Below the pieces are notes generated by a model. The model had not been told where the DNA came from. It did not search any database and worked only from the letters and a program-made list of their open reading frames with translations. Below are positions 11,445 to 21,089 of a DNA stretch of 64,000 bases, in pieces. The DNA comes from Diphasiastrum complanatum. Lineage: Eukaryota; Streptophyta; Lycopodiopsida; Lycopodiales; Lycopodiaceae. Both the position numbers and the translations under genes were made by a program. The stretch covers positions 16,917,775-16,981,774 of the forward strand of contig CM055098.1 of assembly GCA_029204225.1 (NCBI GenBank), given 5' to 3'. The first letter of the stretch is position 1. Every line of letters begins with the position of its first letter.

Positions 11445-11555
11445 CGATTCGAACAGGTCGATTCGAACCGGCCGGTTCGAACCGATTCTTCGAGGTTCGA
11501 ACCGCTAGGTCAGGTTCGAATCGAAAACGGTTTGAACCTGTTTTTTTCATTCTTC
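11445..11555. repeat. GGTTCGAACC palindrome cluster
   Basis: The block is built from overlapping TTCGAA palindromes in GGTTCGAACCG-type words. Downstream the sequence becomes T-rich then A-rich. Function is unknown; it may be the end of a non-autonomous DNA transposon. Confidence 0.6.
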
Positions 11556-11699
11556 AAAAAAAAAAGTCAAATATTCACTGTACATACTACAGATACTTAA
11601 TAGCTAAACAATTTCAATTTTTCTCTAAATTTACAGATATCAGGATTCAGGATAATCAGATCTCTTGTGACCTGTGACCTGTCGTATCAAAACAGAATG

Positions 11700-12540
11700 A
11701 CATTATGACCCAAGTTTAAGAGAACTGCAGTAAGTTGTAAGTTGTAAGTTGTAATATCCTGGCCCCTATGTACACCGTACAAGGATCTGCGAAGTGCTCA
11801 CTGCTTGCTAAGGAGACTCAGGATTGTGAGTGACAACTTACAAGTGTGGAGTTGGAAGTTGGAACTTGTTACAACTTACTTGACAATGGACACTTGGAAC
11901 TCAGGGTTTAGAAATTAGGAGCCTGGAGTATAACTGAAATTTGAGCTTAGAGGCTAGAGTTGAATCCTGATAATAGTTATTGGTGACTACTAACTAGTGA
12001 CCACTGACTAGTCTGATACAGTGATCACTGATATGGATAATGGCAGGCTGCAGCTACTAGCTAGGTAGAGTCTAGAGTCTAGACCCGGGACCGTACTACG
12101 TAGGTACTAGGACTGTAGATTGTAAATTGTAATTTTGTTTCAACGTTGAAACTTGAAAGTTGAAGTTCAAACTTATTTGCAAATTGCAATGTCGATGACA
12201 ATGTTTGAGAAAGCCAAAAAAATTTAGGTTAGAAACTTAGATTTATCTGACATCTGTCAACATTGAAGTTTGAACATTGAACATTCTATATGACATATGT
12301 AACTACTAACCACTAAGTTCTAACTTCTAACATAATACATTAAATACCAAAATCAAAATTGTAAAACTTTAAAGTTTAAATTTTAAACCTTTAACCATTA
12401 GTAATTAGATAATCGACTAACAGACTACATAGTACATACTACAGTTAAAACTTAAAACTTAATTTCAGGAATTAGAAACTTCAAACTAGAATCCATAATA
12501 TATCATGATTCATGAATCATAACATAATAGTAAATACATA
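11700..12540. repeat. Cryptically simple region
   Basis: Some 840 bases are made of slipped short words (AAGTTGTAAGTTGTAAG, ACTTGGAAC, TAGAGTCTAGAGTC, ACATAGTACATACTAC) that are often their own near reverse complements. No reading frame is maintained. Confidence 0.45.
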
Positions 12541-12734
12541 TGTCAGGTGCCTCATGAGTCCGGCCACCAATGTGATGTGCGATGTGCTCGAGTGACAGGT
12601 CTTGCACAGTGCACACAAAGAGGGACAAACGTGTTATTGCCTGCAAATTAGTAAATTACGATAATAAGTTCGAACTTCGAAAATTTAATTCAAGACCTTA
12701 GACGATTCTAATTTCTCACCTTTGCATGGCCTCC

Positions 12735-13731
12735 TCATGGAGGAATGTGTACACTAAGGGTACCTCTCAGCCTAGCAAGTAGCCTAAGGGTAGCATGTCG
12801 TTCCTCTATTCCCGTGAACTGTATGATGAGTGTAGATGGATCTCTTTTAGTTCTCCACGCTCTTTCCATTTTGTTGTGATGGTGGGAAAGTGGATCCGTG
12901 AGGAAACTGGTTGCTTCGATAATTGGAGCCTTAGTATCTTCAATGCCTTGCACCCGAACATCCATAGATTTATACTTCCGCATTTCTTCTTCGGATATGG
13001 TGGCTGAGATGACGCTATTGAAAGTGTCTGTACCTTCTTTACCATCTTCTTTGAATAGAGAGGCCCATGTTTTGGTCTCCGCCTTATGTTGCTCAATCCG
13101 TTCCTCCAATTCTTGGATCTTGTGTTGGTGGTGCTGGCTGGTTCGTCTTTCTTGCTCAAGGCCTCTTCCAAAGAGATGGTCCGGGATGTCAAAGTTTGCT
13201 TCTTGATTGCCATAGCTTGTATTGCAGTTTTCATTTGACCTATTTCAATCCTTAGATAGCTAGATTCCAGTGTAATATGCTCCATGCAAGAGAGAAGGTA
13301 TTGTTCAAATGCCTTCGTAGGAGAGTAGACTTCTTTAGGGAATGAGAGGGGATAGTAAGAGGGGGCGGGGGAACCTAGGATTTAGGAGAGGGCTAAGGGA
13401 GAGGGCCAAGGAAGGAGGAGGGGGAGGGGGGGGCTGAGTGCCTACTGGGCAGCCAGCGCTGCCTCAGCAGGCAGAGAAGAGGACAGAAAGAGACATAGGG
13501 AGCCAACGAGGGGGTGGGAAGGGCTAGCGAGGGGGTGGGAGTGGTAGGTGTAGGCAACGAGGGGGTGGGAGCAGGCAACGAGGGGGTGGGAGAGGTAGGT
13601 GTAGGTAGCAAGGGGGTGGGAGTGACCTGGACAAGCAGTGAGGGGTGAGGAGAGGTAGGGGTAGGAGAGGTAGACAATGAGGGGGTGGGAGGCATAGGAG
13701 GGGAGTGAGGCCTCCCCTTTTTCTTAGCCAT
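12735..13731 (-). pseudogene. LINE ORF1: Pro/Thr-rich leader, coiled coil, RNA-binding domain
   Basis: The minus-strand frame opens at an ATG at 13731 with MAKKKGRPHSPPMPP and continues as a Pro/Ser/Thr tract of about 100 residues. After frame breaks it reads IEIGQMKTAIQAMAI, SLEEALSKKDEPAS, KAETKTWASLF, SMDVRVQGIED and RAWRTKRDPSTLIIQFTG. Coiled coil followed by an RRM-like domain is the L1-type ORF1 plan, and the motifs match those at 6.3-6.9 kb. Start choice rests on the basic MAKKKGR beginning just after the leader. No ORF2 follows on the minus strand; it gives way to unrelated sequence near 12.7 kb. Confidence 0.65.
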
Positions 13732-13744
13732 GGAGCGTGGATGG

Positions 13745-14149
13745 TGTTAGAGTTAATGTTTACATTAGTACCCCTAATGTTATCATCTAGGTTAACTAGG
13801 ATGGTTGGGCCATGCCTGCGTGCTAATTCTATGGGCCCTTACCTATATTTAGTAAAAGTCAAGTTAGACTATAGTTAGACAAGTTTTGCTATAATAGGTG
13901 TTGGTGCTTTTACCATATATAGAGACATTAATTAGGCAATTGCTTTTAGGCTGCTTTTGCTTTTGCTTTTGCTTTTCAACATAGACCAAAGTCTATAAGT
14001 ATGATGGGTGCCCTACCTCATTTGTAATGGGACATAGTTGGAGTACATCTCTTCATCATTGTTGTTCTCCCTCATGTGTATGACTATTGTCTAACAACAA
14101 TAGGAATCTTGTCTTGGGTTACTTGTATGAGCAAGTCGATTTTCTAACA
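13745..14149. mobile_element. Solo LTR (405 bp) with 5-bp target duplication
   Basis: The segment starts TGTTAGA and ends TCTAACA, a perfect 7-bp inverted terminus. It is flanked by GATGG at 13740-13744 and 14150-14154. A CATATATAGAG TATA-like site lies at about 13915 on the plus strand. No internal retroelement sequence is present, so LTR-LTR recombination is the likely origin. It interrupts the leader of the LINE ORF1 on the opposite strand. Confidence 0.85.
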
Positions 14150-14290
14150 GATGGAGCGTGGAGGGACAGCTCTAACAGGCAGCCATCCTAGAGAGAGAGA
14201 GATACAAGACTGCACTTAGTTCCTCTTGACAAAGCAAGACTGAAATCTTTTAAAGCCTTTATTTATACTCCAACAAGGTAAAGTACAGCT
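14150..14290 (-). promoter_or_regulatory. Probable LINE 5' leader/promoter with TATA-like box
   Basis: On the minus strand TATAAATA at 14267-14260 precedes a leader that leads into the ORF1 start, before the solo LTR inserted. LINE promoters are often TATA-less, so this could instead belong to a neighbouring LTR. Confidence 0.3.
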
Positions 14291-14523
14291 GAAAAGTAAA
14301 ATACAGTACTATAAAGCACCATAAAGCATAACCACTTTCAAGACGTCCCCCAGCTGATACCTGCCACCATCCCACAAAACAGAATTGCTCAAGTTAGTTT
14401 AGTGAGGAAGACAGGTGTCATGGCTGAACGACAGTTGTTAGTCATGTCCAAAAGAAGTTATACTACTTAACAGCTTTGAATAGCATTTAAAAACATAGTC
14501 CAGTCTTCCCAAACAAACGATGT

Positions 14524-14592
14524 TTTAGCGATAGGCCAAGCCGTTATATCATCGTATCAGAGCAAGTGCCATGCTGATCAGCTTACGGGCAA
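14524..14592 (+). repeat. Primer-binding-like segment shared with 9.1 kb
   Basis: CGTATCAGAGCAAGTGCCA includes TATCAGAGC, the initiator-Met tRNA complement used by plant copia elements. The flanking GCGATAGGCCAAG and CATGCTGATCAGC match the inverted copy at 9.10-9.17 kb. It probably marks the start of the internal region of an LTR element running rightwards. Confidence 0.5.
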
Positions 14593-14690
14593 TTGGTCCA
14601 TATCAGTTCGTTTTAAACATAGAAGAGTATGAAAAGTTTTAACCGTTAAAGTTTTACTTAGCCAAAAGACCTGGTGTGAACACGTGTGCT

Positions 14691-15030
14691 GGTGTCAGAG
14701 CAAATCCATGCTATACTGACCCAAGTGACCCTTACAGAGTAAGGTATGTCACGCACTGTTGTCCATACTCCTGAGCATATCCATTGTTTCCAGTTGTATC
14801 TCACCAAGAGTCTAAAGTAACACAGAAACGGGTAAGGTTAAGTGTTTCCATGATTGTTATATATGAATAACATAGCAACCATGGCATAAGGACACTATGT
14901 AGGAAAGACGTGATTAATAATTAGTAAGAGACTACCAATGTTTCTACTAGGTATTAGGGCAGATCCGTGCCATTCTAATCCTTTAGTAGAAACTACGACT
15001 CTTACGCATATCCATGCTGTCTAAGGTCGT
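14691..15030 (+). other. Cluster of related two-stem hairpins
   Basis: Four hairpins follow one plan: outer stem, inner stem, small loop, and a 3-4 base bulge on the 3' side. They are 14694-14720 (GTCAG/CTGAC, AGCA/TGCT, loop AATCCA), 14725-14752 (GTGAC/GTCAC, CCTTAC/GTAAGG, loop AGA), 14941-14992 (TTTCTACTA/TAGTAGAAA, GG/CC, ATTAG/CTAAT, GGCA/TGCC, loop GATCCG) and 14995-15030 (ACGAC/GTCGT, CTTA/TAAG, GCAT/ATGC, loop ATCC). Stem sequences differ while pairing is kept. No protein frame covers them. The setting suggests the RNA leader of an LTR element, but a separate non-coding RNA is possible. Confidence 0.6.
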
Positions 15031-15619
15031 GTTATTGGAGTCCTTACTGTTCAGTTTTATGACAGGGTTTTATTTCAAGGTGAGTTAATTCGATTTGTAT
15101 ACAAGATTAGCTGTGGTCTTATGTCATTTCTTTTTCCGAAAAAAGGAAGCAAAAGCAAGTGTGTAGAAGAGTGCTATATCTTTAAGATGTATAGAACTGA
15201 ACATACAATGCTTGCTGAAGTTGCAAAGAGTTTGTTCAAACTAAAAAAGTGTACCTGTGGCTTTTTGAGAGGCTGCCATTTTTTTTTGATGCGACAGGAT
15301 TCTTTCTCTTTGGATCATAGAAAGCCAAAAGACACACTCTTTAGAACATAGCTGCTTATAAAGAGTTACGGAAAAAATGTTTATGAGACGTATTCGGAGT
15401 ATGTTAGATAACTTGCTTTATGGAGAATCGGTTGGTACCATACCTTTTTATTGAGATAGCTAGCGTTTGGTTCAGATGTGAACTGAAACGTACAAAGAAG
15501 AAGCCGGAGCAGTATGATGATGCTACATTATAAGATATTATCAGTTTAGTAACGTGAGACCAAAGGTATGCGAAGACACTTAAGAGAATCATTATACCAC
15601 ACATCTTGAGCCTTAACTT

Positions 15620-16150
15620 ATCTAGCCATCCATCGCTGGATAGAAGAGGATACTTATGTAAAAAGTATCAAAAAAAGATAGTTAAAGTTTGTTGTCCATT
15701 GCTGGACAGTAAGCCATTGATAGTCATAAGCTCCTACTGTCCAGCGATGGACAGTAGGATGTTTTATGTGAAGTACGATAAGCAAAAGCATGTCAAGAAA
15801 GGTCATATTTCCATCGCTGGACAGCGCACCTCATCAATCATTATCAACCATATTTATTATGATAGAGAGCCAACTGCCCATTGTTGGACAGCGTCCAACC
15901 TTTACACAAAAAAGTAGGCAACATACAAGTATGTGAAGGAGCCCCTCCATCGCTGTCTATCAAAGCATAAAAGAGCATTTTTACATTTGAAAAGGTGGCC
16001 ATCAGACCATCGCTGTCACCTGACCCTTTTGGATCTCATGAAGGGTTGCAAAAAGAGAAATGTTGTCCATCGCTGCCTAGTGAGGCAGGATGGACGTGTT
16101 TACATAATCAACAAGTGCCAGTGCTGTCCATCGTTGGACTTCCATACTTC
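15620..16150 (+). repeat. Periodic CCATCGCTGG hairpin array
   Basis: Nine variants of TGTCCA-TCGC-TGGACA occur near 15630, 15696, 15740, 15811, 15878, 15947, 16008, 16068 and 16128, mostly 60-70 bases apart, with unrelated spacers. The 15732-15759 unit is a 12-bp perfect stem (TCCTACTGTCCA/TGGACAGTAGGA) closed by a GCGA tetraloop. The 16065-16095 unit pairs GTCCATC/GATGGAC and CTGCCT/AGGCAG. The 15630 unit uses ATCCA/TGGAT, a compensatory change. The 103-codon frame through here is unlikely to be a gene. Confidence 0.65.
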
Positions 16151-16209
16151 AAAGCATAAGAAAACTCCTTCACACTTTCGTGTGATGAGCAAGCATTATC
16201 AATAGCTAA

Positions 16210-18430
16210 AGGCTATCAAAGGGGGAGTAGAGCGCTAAGAAAGCAATGCAAAAGAGAGAAAGATGCTTACCGTACGATAGTATTTCGTTGATCCGTGAAC
16301 TGGTGGTAGGGCGCACTCTCCCTAATCGGTCGGATCTAGAGGGCAAAGAAGGGGTTTTGGATCTCGGGTTTCGATCCAATGGGGAGAGGGTAGACGACAA
16401 AATAGGAGTGAGAATTTAGGCTTGCTAAGGTTGTCAATCTTAGCTTAGGATCTAATCGTGGAATAGCCTAAATTTGCGGGCTGTTCATCTTTGATGCTTT
16501 TTCTCTTTCTGTTCTTTTTCTTGGTTTGGTTTGTTTATGCTTATCTAGGCATCATCCTTTTATTGTTTATTATTTGGGTATAAACAAGTCATCGCTACAT
16601 CTGTCGGTCCTTACATTCTACATATATGTCTAGTTGGGAGTACACTTACAATTGGCATTGTATGCGCTACTTGTAAAAGATATTATTTCAAACCTTCTAG
16701 TATGAGTTGTATATGTTCTACTTATATGGGTTATATTGCTTATGCTACACCTTACACTAGGAACTGTATTTGTTCTCCTTGTATGGGATTTGCTATATGC
16801 ACTATATGTTTAACCCTCTCATGCATCCTACCTCTATTTGTGCATGTCATACTTGCATGAGCTATGTTAGTTATGATATTGCTTTCTTTTTAGGAGTATT
16901 GTTATGGTCCTAATCCTCCTATGAATCTCATGATTATGGCTCATCATTAGACCCATCAGACATTTGTCTCCTCATACATGTATCCCTCTCTATCTGCATT
17001 TGTCCATCATTCCTTTGTTGGCCATTATTCTCCTTCCCCTACTTTTGAGAGAATTGTTGAGGTACGAAGAACATAGTTGCAATTTAACATTCTTAGAGTC
17101 TTTTCAAACTTTCAACTTTTTTGAAACATATGCTAATAAAGTTTCATCTGTGTCATTTGTAGTTTGAGGTTTGTAGTATGAACTTATGTCTAAGTTAAAA
17201 ATCATAATTTCTAATATATAGGATGTGTATGAATACTTGAATTATTGGATGTTCTAATCATAATTATTTTCAACAATATTGTTAAAATCAGTGTGGTGGT
17301 AACAATGTCAAACATACTGGCATTCTTTGTGAGGAAGTTGTTGAGAGACATTGAGATCTAGATGAGTGATCGAAGTGTTGTGGTTGAAAGATGGGCATGG
17401 GCATTGCATGTGGATCGTTTAGGTCAATTTGTCGCTTTAGGCTTCAGTCCTACATCTATAGATGACAAACTAGCACAAGTACATGTAGCTAAGGCACATG
17501 TTTTCACATATGAGGCATATACATCTCCAAATGAGGTATAGGCACAAGGTCATTTAACCGATGATTATATGGTAGCCAAAGACATATGCTCGTGTAGTGT
17601 TTCTTAATGATGTGGGTATTTATGGCTTATGACCAGAATAATGACTTAGTCAAGAAAGAGGTTACATAGTACCATATTTGAGACTTGAGCAGTTGTGGAA
17701 TCACAATCTCCAAGAGCATCTAATTGCCTCCGGTACTAGATAGGAGGCAAAGATGACTTGAGGAGTTATGTTCTCCAGGAGGACATTAACTTTGAAATCT
17801 TTCATGGGGCATGAGGGATGGTCAACAGAGGTTATGTTGAATGTATCTAGTTTGTCATCAAGAAGCGATGACTTTCTTGAGGGGACAAGGAATGTTAGGG
17901 CCAAGCCGATAACACTAGCAAGAATTCAGCTATGCATGTGTGTCTCTCTACCCATTCACGTAATGATGATTCTTGAGGGAGTTTGCAATTTATCTTCAGA
18001 TGATACTAAGGATTCACTAAAACTCGTGAGTACTTTTTTGCAAGTTCATGCAATCCTTCCAAAAGACTAACGAAAGCCACTTTGAAAAGCACGAACAGGT
18101 TTCTGTTGCCTCCTACGCACCCCAGAATGCACTAATTTGCACACAACTCTCGGGAAATTATACTAATCAGGAATATAAGCATAAGCTGTATAAACTGTTT
18201 AAATATTGCAGAGAGTAAATCTTCAAGAAACTGTGTATAAGGTTGTCTGAATGAAGACCCTAATGTTGATTAAACCGTTGTGTTCTTCAAGTTTATCCTG
18301 GACTACTAAGATTAGAAGGAAAACTTTGTGAAAGGATAAAATTTTGTGAAGTCAAACGTAGTTTTAATATTTTAGGTTGCAGGTATTTTTTCTCGATGGC
18401 TCTATGGTTGATATCGTTTTGTGAGGCACA
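16210..18430. other. No gene recognised
   Basis: Mostly AT-rich. A weak plus-strand frame near 17361-17540 (ERWAWALHVDRLGQFVALGF) looks protein-like but hits stops and matches no family I know. It may be an old retroelement relic. Confidence 0.3.
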
Positions 18431-18511
18431 GTAACAGCCTACGGTGAAAATTCAGCTATCTCCTCAAACGCAAAATATCCTGGAAAACTGTGCAATGGTA
18501 TTTCAAGCTTG

Positions 18512-18611
18512 TTACATTTTTGTTGATGCCTTTGAAGCTTGGATATGCAGTTCATGCCCTACGTTTGACAAATTTGTCAAAGCAGTGTCTATTGGATCAT
18601 CACAAGTGTCC
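18512..18611 (-). CDS. Gene B, tentative downstream exon
   Basis: Frame STDTCDDPIDTALTNL followed by SNVGHELHIQASKASTK begins after a TTTGTCTGCTAG acceptor in phase 2 and ends at an AAAAAT/GTAACA donor. A connecting exon would be needed to change phase from the preceding one; a 19-base segment at about 18747-18765 fits but is speculative. Confidence 0.3.
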
Positions 18612-20388
18612 GTGCTAGCAGACAAACATTTTTTGAGGTTGCATTCAATTTTGATAAAGATAAGTAGGCACAATTGTTGCAGAAATAAATCAGAATTGTG
18701 TATATACACTTTTAACAATTCTCAAATAGCTGACCTTGTGAATTCAAACACAGCTGAAGGAAAAGAAAGTACATCTGAACTACCTTGGGAAGTGAGTGTG
18801 GAAGGTTCAAACTAAATCTGCTATGGGGACTAGGATTCTCGGCTCATATTAATCGCATATCTCATAGTGACACTTTAAAGTGCAATCGCAGCAGCTTGTG
18901 CTACTTCACTCAGTATGTGCTTACCTTCTGGATCTTTCTTGCACTCAGCTACAACATCTCCAAGAATTGCTCATTGGCAAAAGTGCAGAGTTATTTAGAC
19001 CGACCTATGCATGTTTGCTAGAGAGTCATCAGCAGTTTTCTTGTTTGGTTAACAAAAGGTTTTTTTACAAAGGATTTAATTCATATAAATACAGCTAATT
19101 AACTGAAAAACACAAATATCGTTCTGACCAGGAACGTTCCGGAACGTTCGGAACGGAACGTTCTGACCCATTTTGGTTGGAACGGGCTTCTAAGCTTATA
19201 ATAAATACTGGGCTCTTTGGCTATGATTCAAGTCTGATATTATAATAGTAGATTCAACACAATTCTGCTACCTTTAACCATTCATAGAAGTGCCTTGAAC
19301 TGCACTTACTTCTATGAGCTATACATGCATATTTTCAACAACTAACTACTACATGCTAGTTCTGCAAAAATTTACCCAAATTGAGATTGACAATTGCCCA
19401 TGACTCTGATTGCAGTGGCTCCAATTCTTGCATAGTCGATCTTCCAGTAGGACCTTCATCAGAGTCTATAGTATACATGGAATCATCCAATCGGCTGAAA
19501 TTCTTTTTCATAGGCTATATTCCAGTTACAACACTGACCATCAAGTTGTAGTGGAGTAGAATAGTAAGGCCTTGGCTTGTCAGATTCACACCTGATTAAC
19601 CTTCTGATCTTATTCATCCTTAACATCTTGCTGCTGTTGATATGTCATGCTACAACCAGTAATAGAAAGTGACCTCATGACTCTCAGGATACTTTCTGAT
19701 TCAAGATAAATTTTGTTCCATGTTGATTAAGATCCCGAAGCAGCACTTGTGGATCTGACAAATTCAGTATTCTGTGAAGAATAAAGGACATGCATTCATA
19801 TTGTAACCGGTCATTCATAACAGTTTTTCCAAAATCCTACAGTCAGCTTCAACCTCAGTCAAGAAATTTGCGAATATTTTGACCCAAAAGTAGATAGATC
19901 AATTCACACTAAACATATGTTAACTCAAAAGGTTTTGTAAAGGTAACAGATTCGGCCACAATTAGAAGATTTCTGAGTTGTTCAAAACTACTGACTCGTC
20001 CATATTAATGATATCATAAGGCTATTGCTGCAAGGATATGAAGGTATCCTCTTTGATACATGTACACATCGCTGAAATTTTAGCTTAGAGAGCTGCTTTT
20101 ATTCCTAGCAGAAAGAGGATCATAAATCTCGCAACTGTGAAAAAGCAGTCCAGGTGAACAAAGAAATAGTAAGCATACCTTGAACTCCCTGCATATCAAG
20201 GAACAGGGTGCATACATCCAGCAAAACACTGCAATGTGTAGATGACATTTTCCGTATGTAGGTTAAGCCCATGTATTTAAGCTAGTAACAGGTCCTACTA
20301 AAATCAGGCGGAGCAATACTCTTAATTAAATCGAGAACATGTCCTTTTAAGGCCTTAGCGTCCGTTCGAAGTACAGGCTCTTCTTTTG
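18512..20388 (-). CDS. Gene B: multi-exon host gene or recent pseudogene (span of supported exons)
   Basis: The gene reads right to left. Firm exons are 20281-20179, 19994-19925, 19771-19693, 19514-19376 and 18969-18925; a tentative one covers about 18611-18512. All firm junctions have GT donors and AG acceptors and keep phase (1, 2, 0, 1). The joined product is about 130 residues here, helical and without membrane segments. No domain is recognised. A coding-like extension at 20388-20285 (TDAKALKGHVLDLIKSI) is separated from the first firm exon by an in-frame TAG, so this may be a pseudogene or the TAG may be a splice acceptor. Exons upstream of 20.4 kb are likely but not resolved. Confidence 0.55.
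18925..18969 (-). CDS. Gene B exon
   Basis: 45 bases encode ILGDVVAECKKDPE between a CAATGAG acceptor and a CAGAAG/GTAAGC donor, phase 1 to 1. Confidence 0.5.
19131..19173. repeat. GGAACGTTCC palindrome cluster (heat-shock-element-like)
   Basis: Four or more alternating GAA and TTC triplets at two-base spacing match the nGAAnnTTCn pattern bound by heat-shock factors. It lies in an intron of gene B. Its texture resembles the GGTTCGAACC block at 11.45 kb, so a transposon end is the alternative. Confidence 0.5.
19376..19514 (-). CDS. Gene B exon
   Basis: The 139-base exon encodes KKNFSRLDDSMYTIDSDEGP, then TGRSTMQELEPL and ESWAIVNLNL. It runs from a GGAATATAG acceptor to a GG/GTAAAT donor, phase 0 to 1. 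It is the longest firm exon of this gene. Confidence 0.6.
19693..19771 (-). CDS. Gene B exon
   Basis: A strong acceptor (TTTATTCTTCACAG) opens ILNLSDPQVLLRDLNQHGTK and FILNQK. The donor is CAGAAA/GTATCC. 79 bases, phase 2 to 0. Confidence 0.6.
19925..19994 (-). CDS. Gene B exon
   Basis: The 70 bases encode SSFEQLRNLLIVAESVTF and TKPF in phase 1 to 2. The acceptor is GGACGAG and the donor GTTAAC, both weaker than consensus. Support comes from phase match on each side and amino-acid composition. Confidence 0.5.
20179..20281 (-). CDS. Gene B exon
   Basis: Frame LKYMGLTYIRKMSSTHC followed by SVLLDVCTLFLDMQGVQ, ending at a CAAG/GTATGC donor in phase 1. TAG at 20284-20282 is directly upstream and could be a splice acceptor (TTACTAG) or an internal stop. 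Confidence 0.55.
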
Positions 20389-20599
20389 CTTATCAATAAT
20401 TTGCTGCAGAAAGAGAATGAGATTACTCTTTCCTGCACGTCCAAATTAGTCAAATGTTATTTGGCCAAATTCTTCCAAATTGGTGAAGAGGAAATGGTAC
20501 ACTTGCGCCATTATATGCTCTGATTGTGCTACCTAGACATTAGATGTCCTGATTGATGCGAACTGACTCATGCGCAGATACATAGATGTCTTGTTAACC

Positions 20600-21020
20600 A
20601 GCATCCATTAGTAGGCCAAGAAATTCCTACATTGCTGTCTTTCAACTCGCCACTTTCTAATCACTATCGTAAAATTTTCATAAATTTTTTTTGTTTCCTT
20701 TGGGAGTCACCCGAAAGGATCAACCGGATGCATTACTAATTTCCGCTCTTGCAAAAGCAGCCCACCTTACAGGTGCAGTATTTGGTTTGCTCTTTCGGTA
20801 ATCAAACTGAAGTAAAGATGCCAATATGAGCACTCATTTTATTTGTTAATGATTGTTTCAACATTCTCCAGATTGTTTATGCTTACCACTTACTACCATT
20901 GTGAGAGAGATTAGAATATGAGCTGTCCAAGTACCTGTTTTTCTATAAAGTGCTTCATGCATTTTGGAATTTGCATTTTCTAGCATCCACTCTCTGCTAA
21001 AGTACGCCTAAGCTGAAAAT

Positions 21021-21022
<2 letters not shown>
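20600..21022. other. No gene resolved
   Basis: Intron-like sequence upstream of gene B. No exon could be supported. Confidence 0.3.

Positions 21023-21083
<61 letters not shown>
21023..21083. repeat. (CT)n microsatellite
   Basis: About 30 uninterrupted CT units. Confidence 0.95.
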
Positions 21084-21086
<3 letters not shown>

Positions 21087-21089
21087 GAA

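Noticed and set aside
15606-16205. Two plus-strand frames of 103 and 90 codons
   Set aside because: They pass through the hairpin array, show no protein-like composition and end in spacers.
18444-18815. 123-codon plus-strand frame
   Set aside because: It overlaps exon and intron signals of gene B on the other strand; the minus-strand reading has better splice support.
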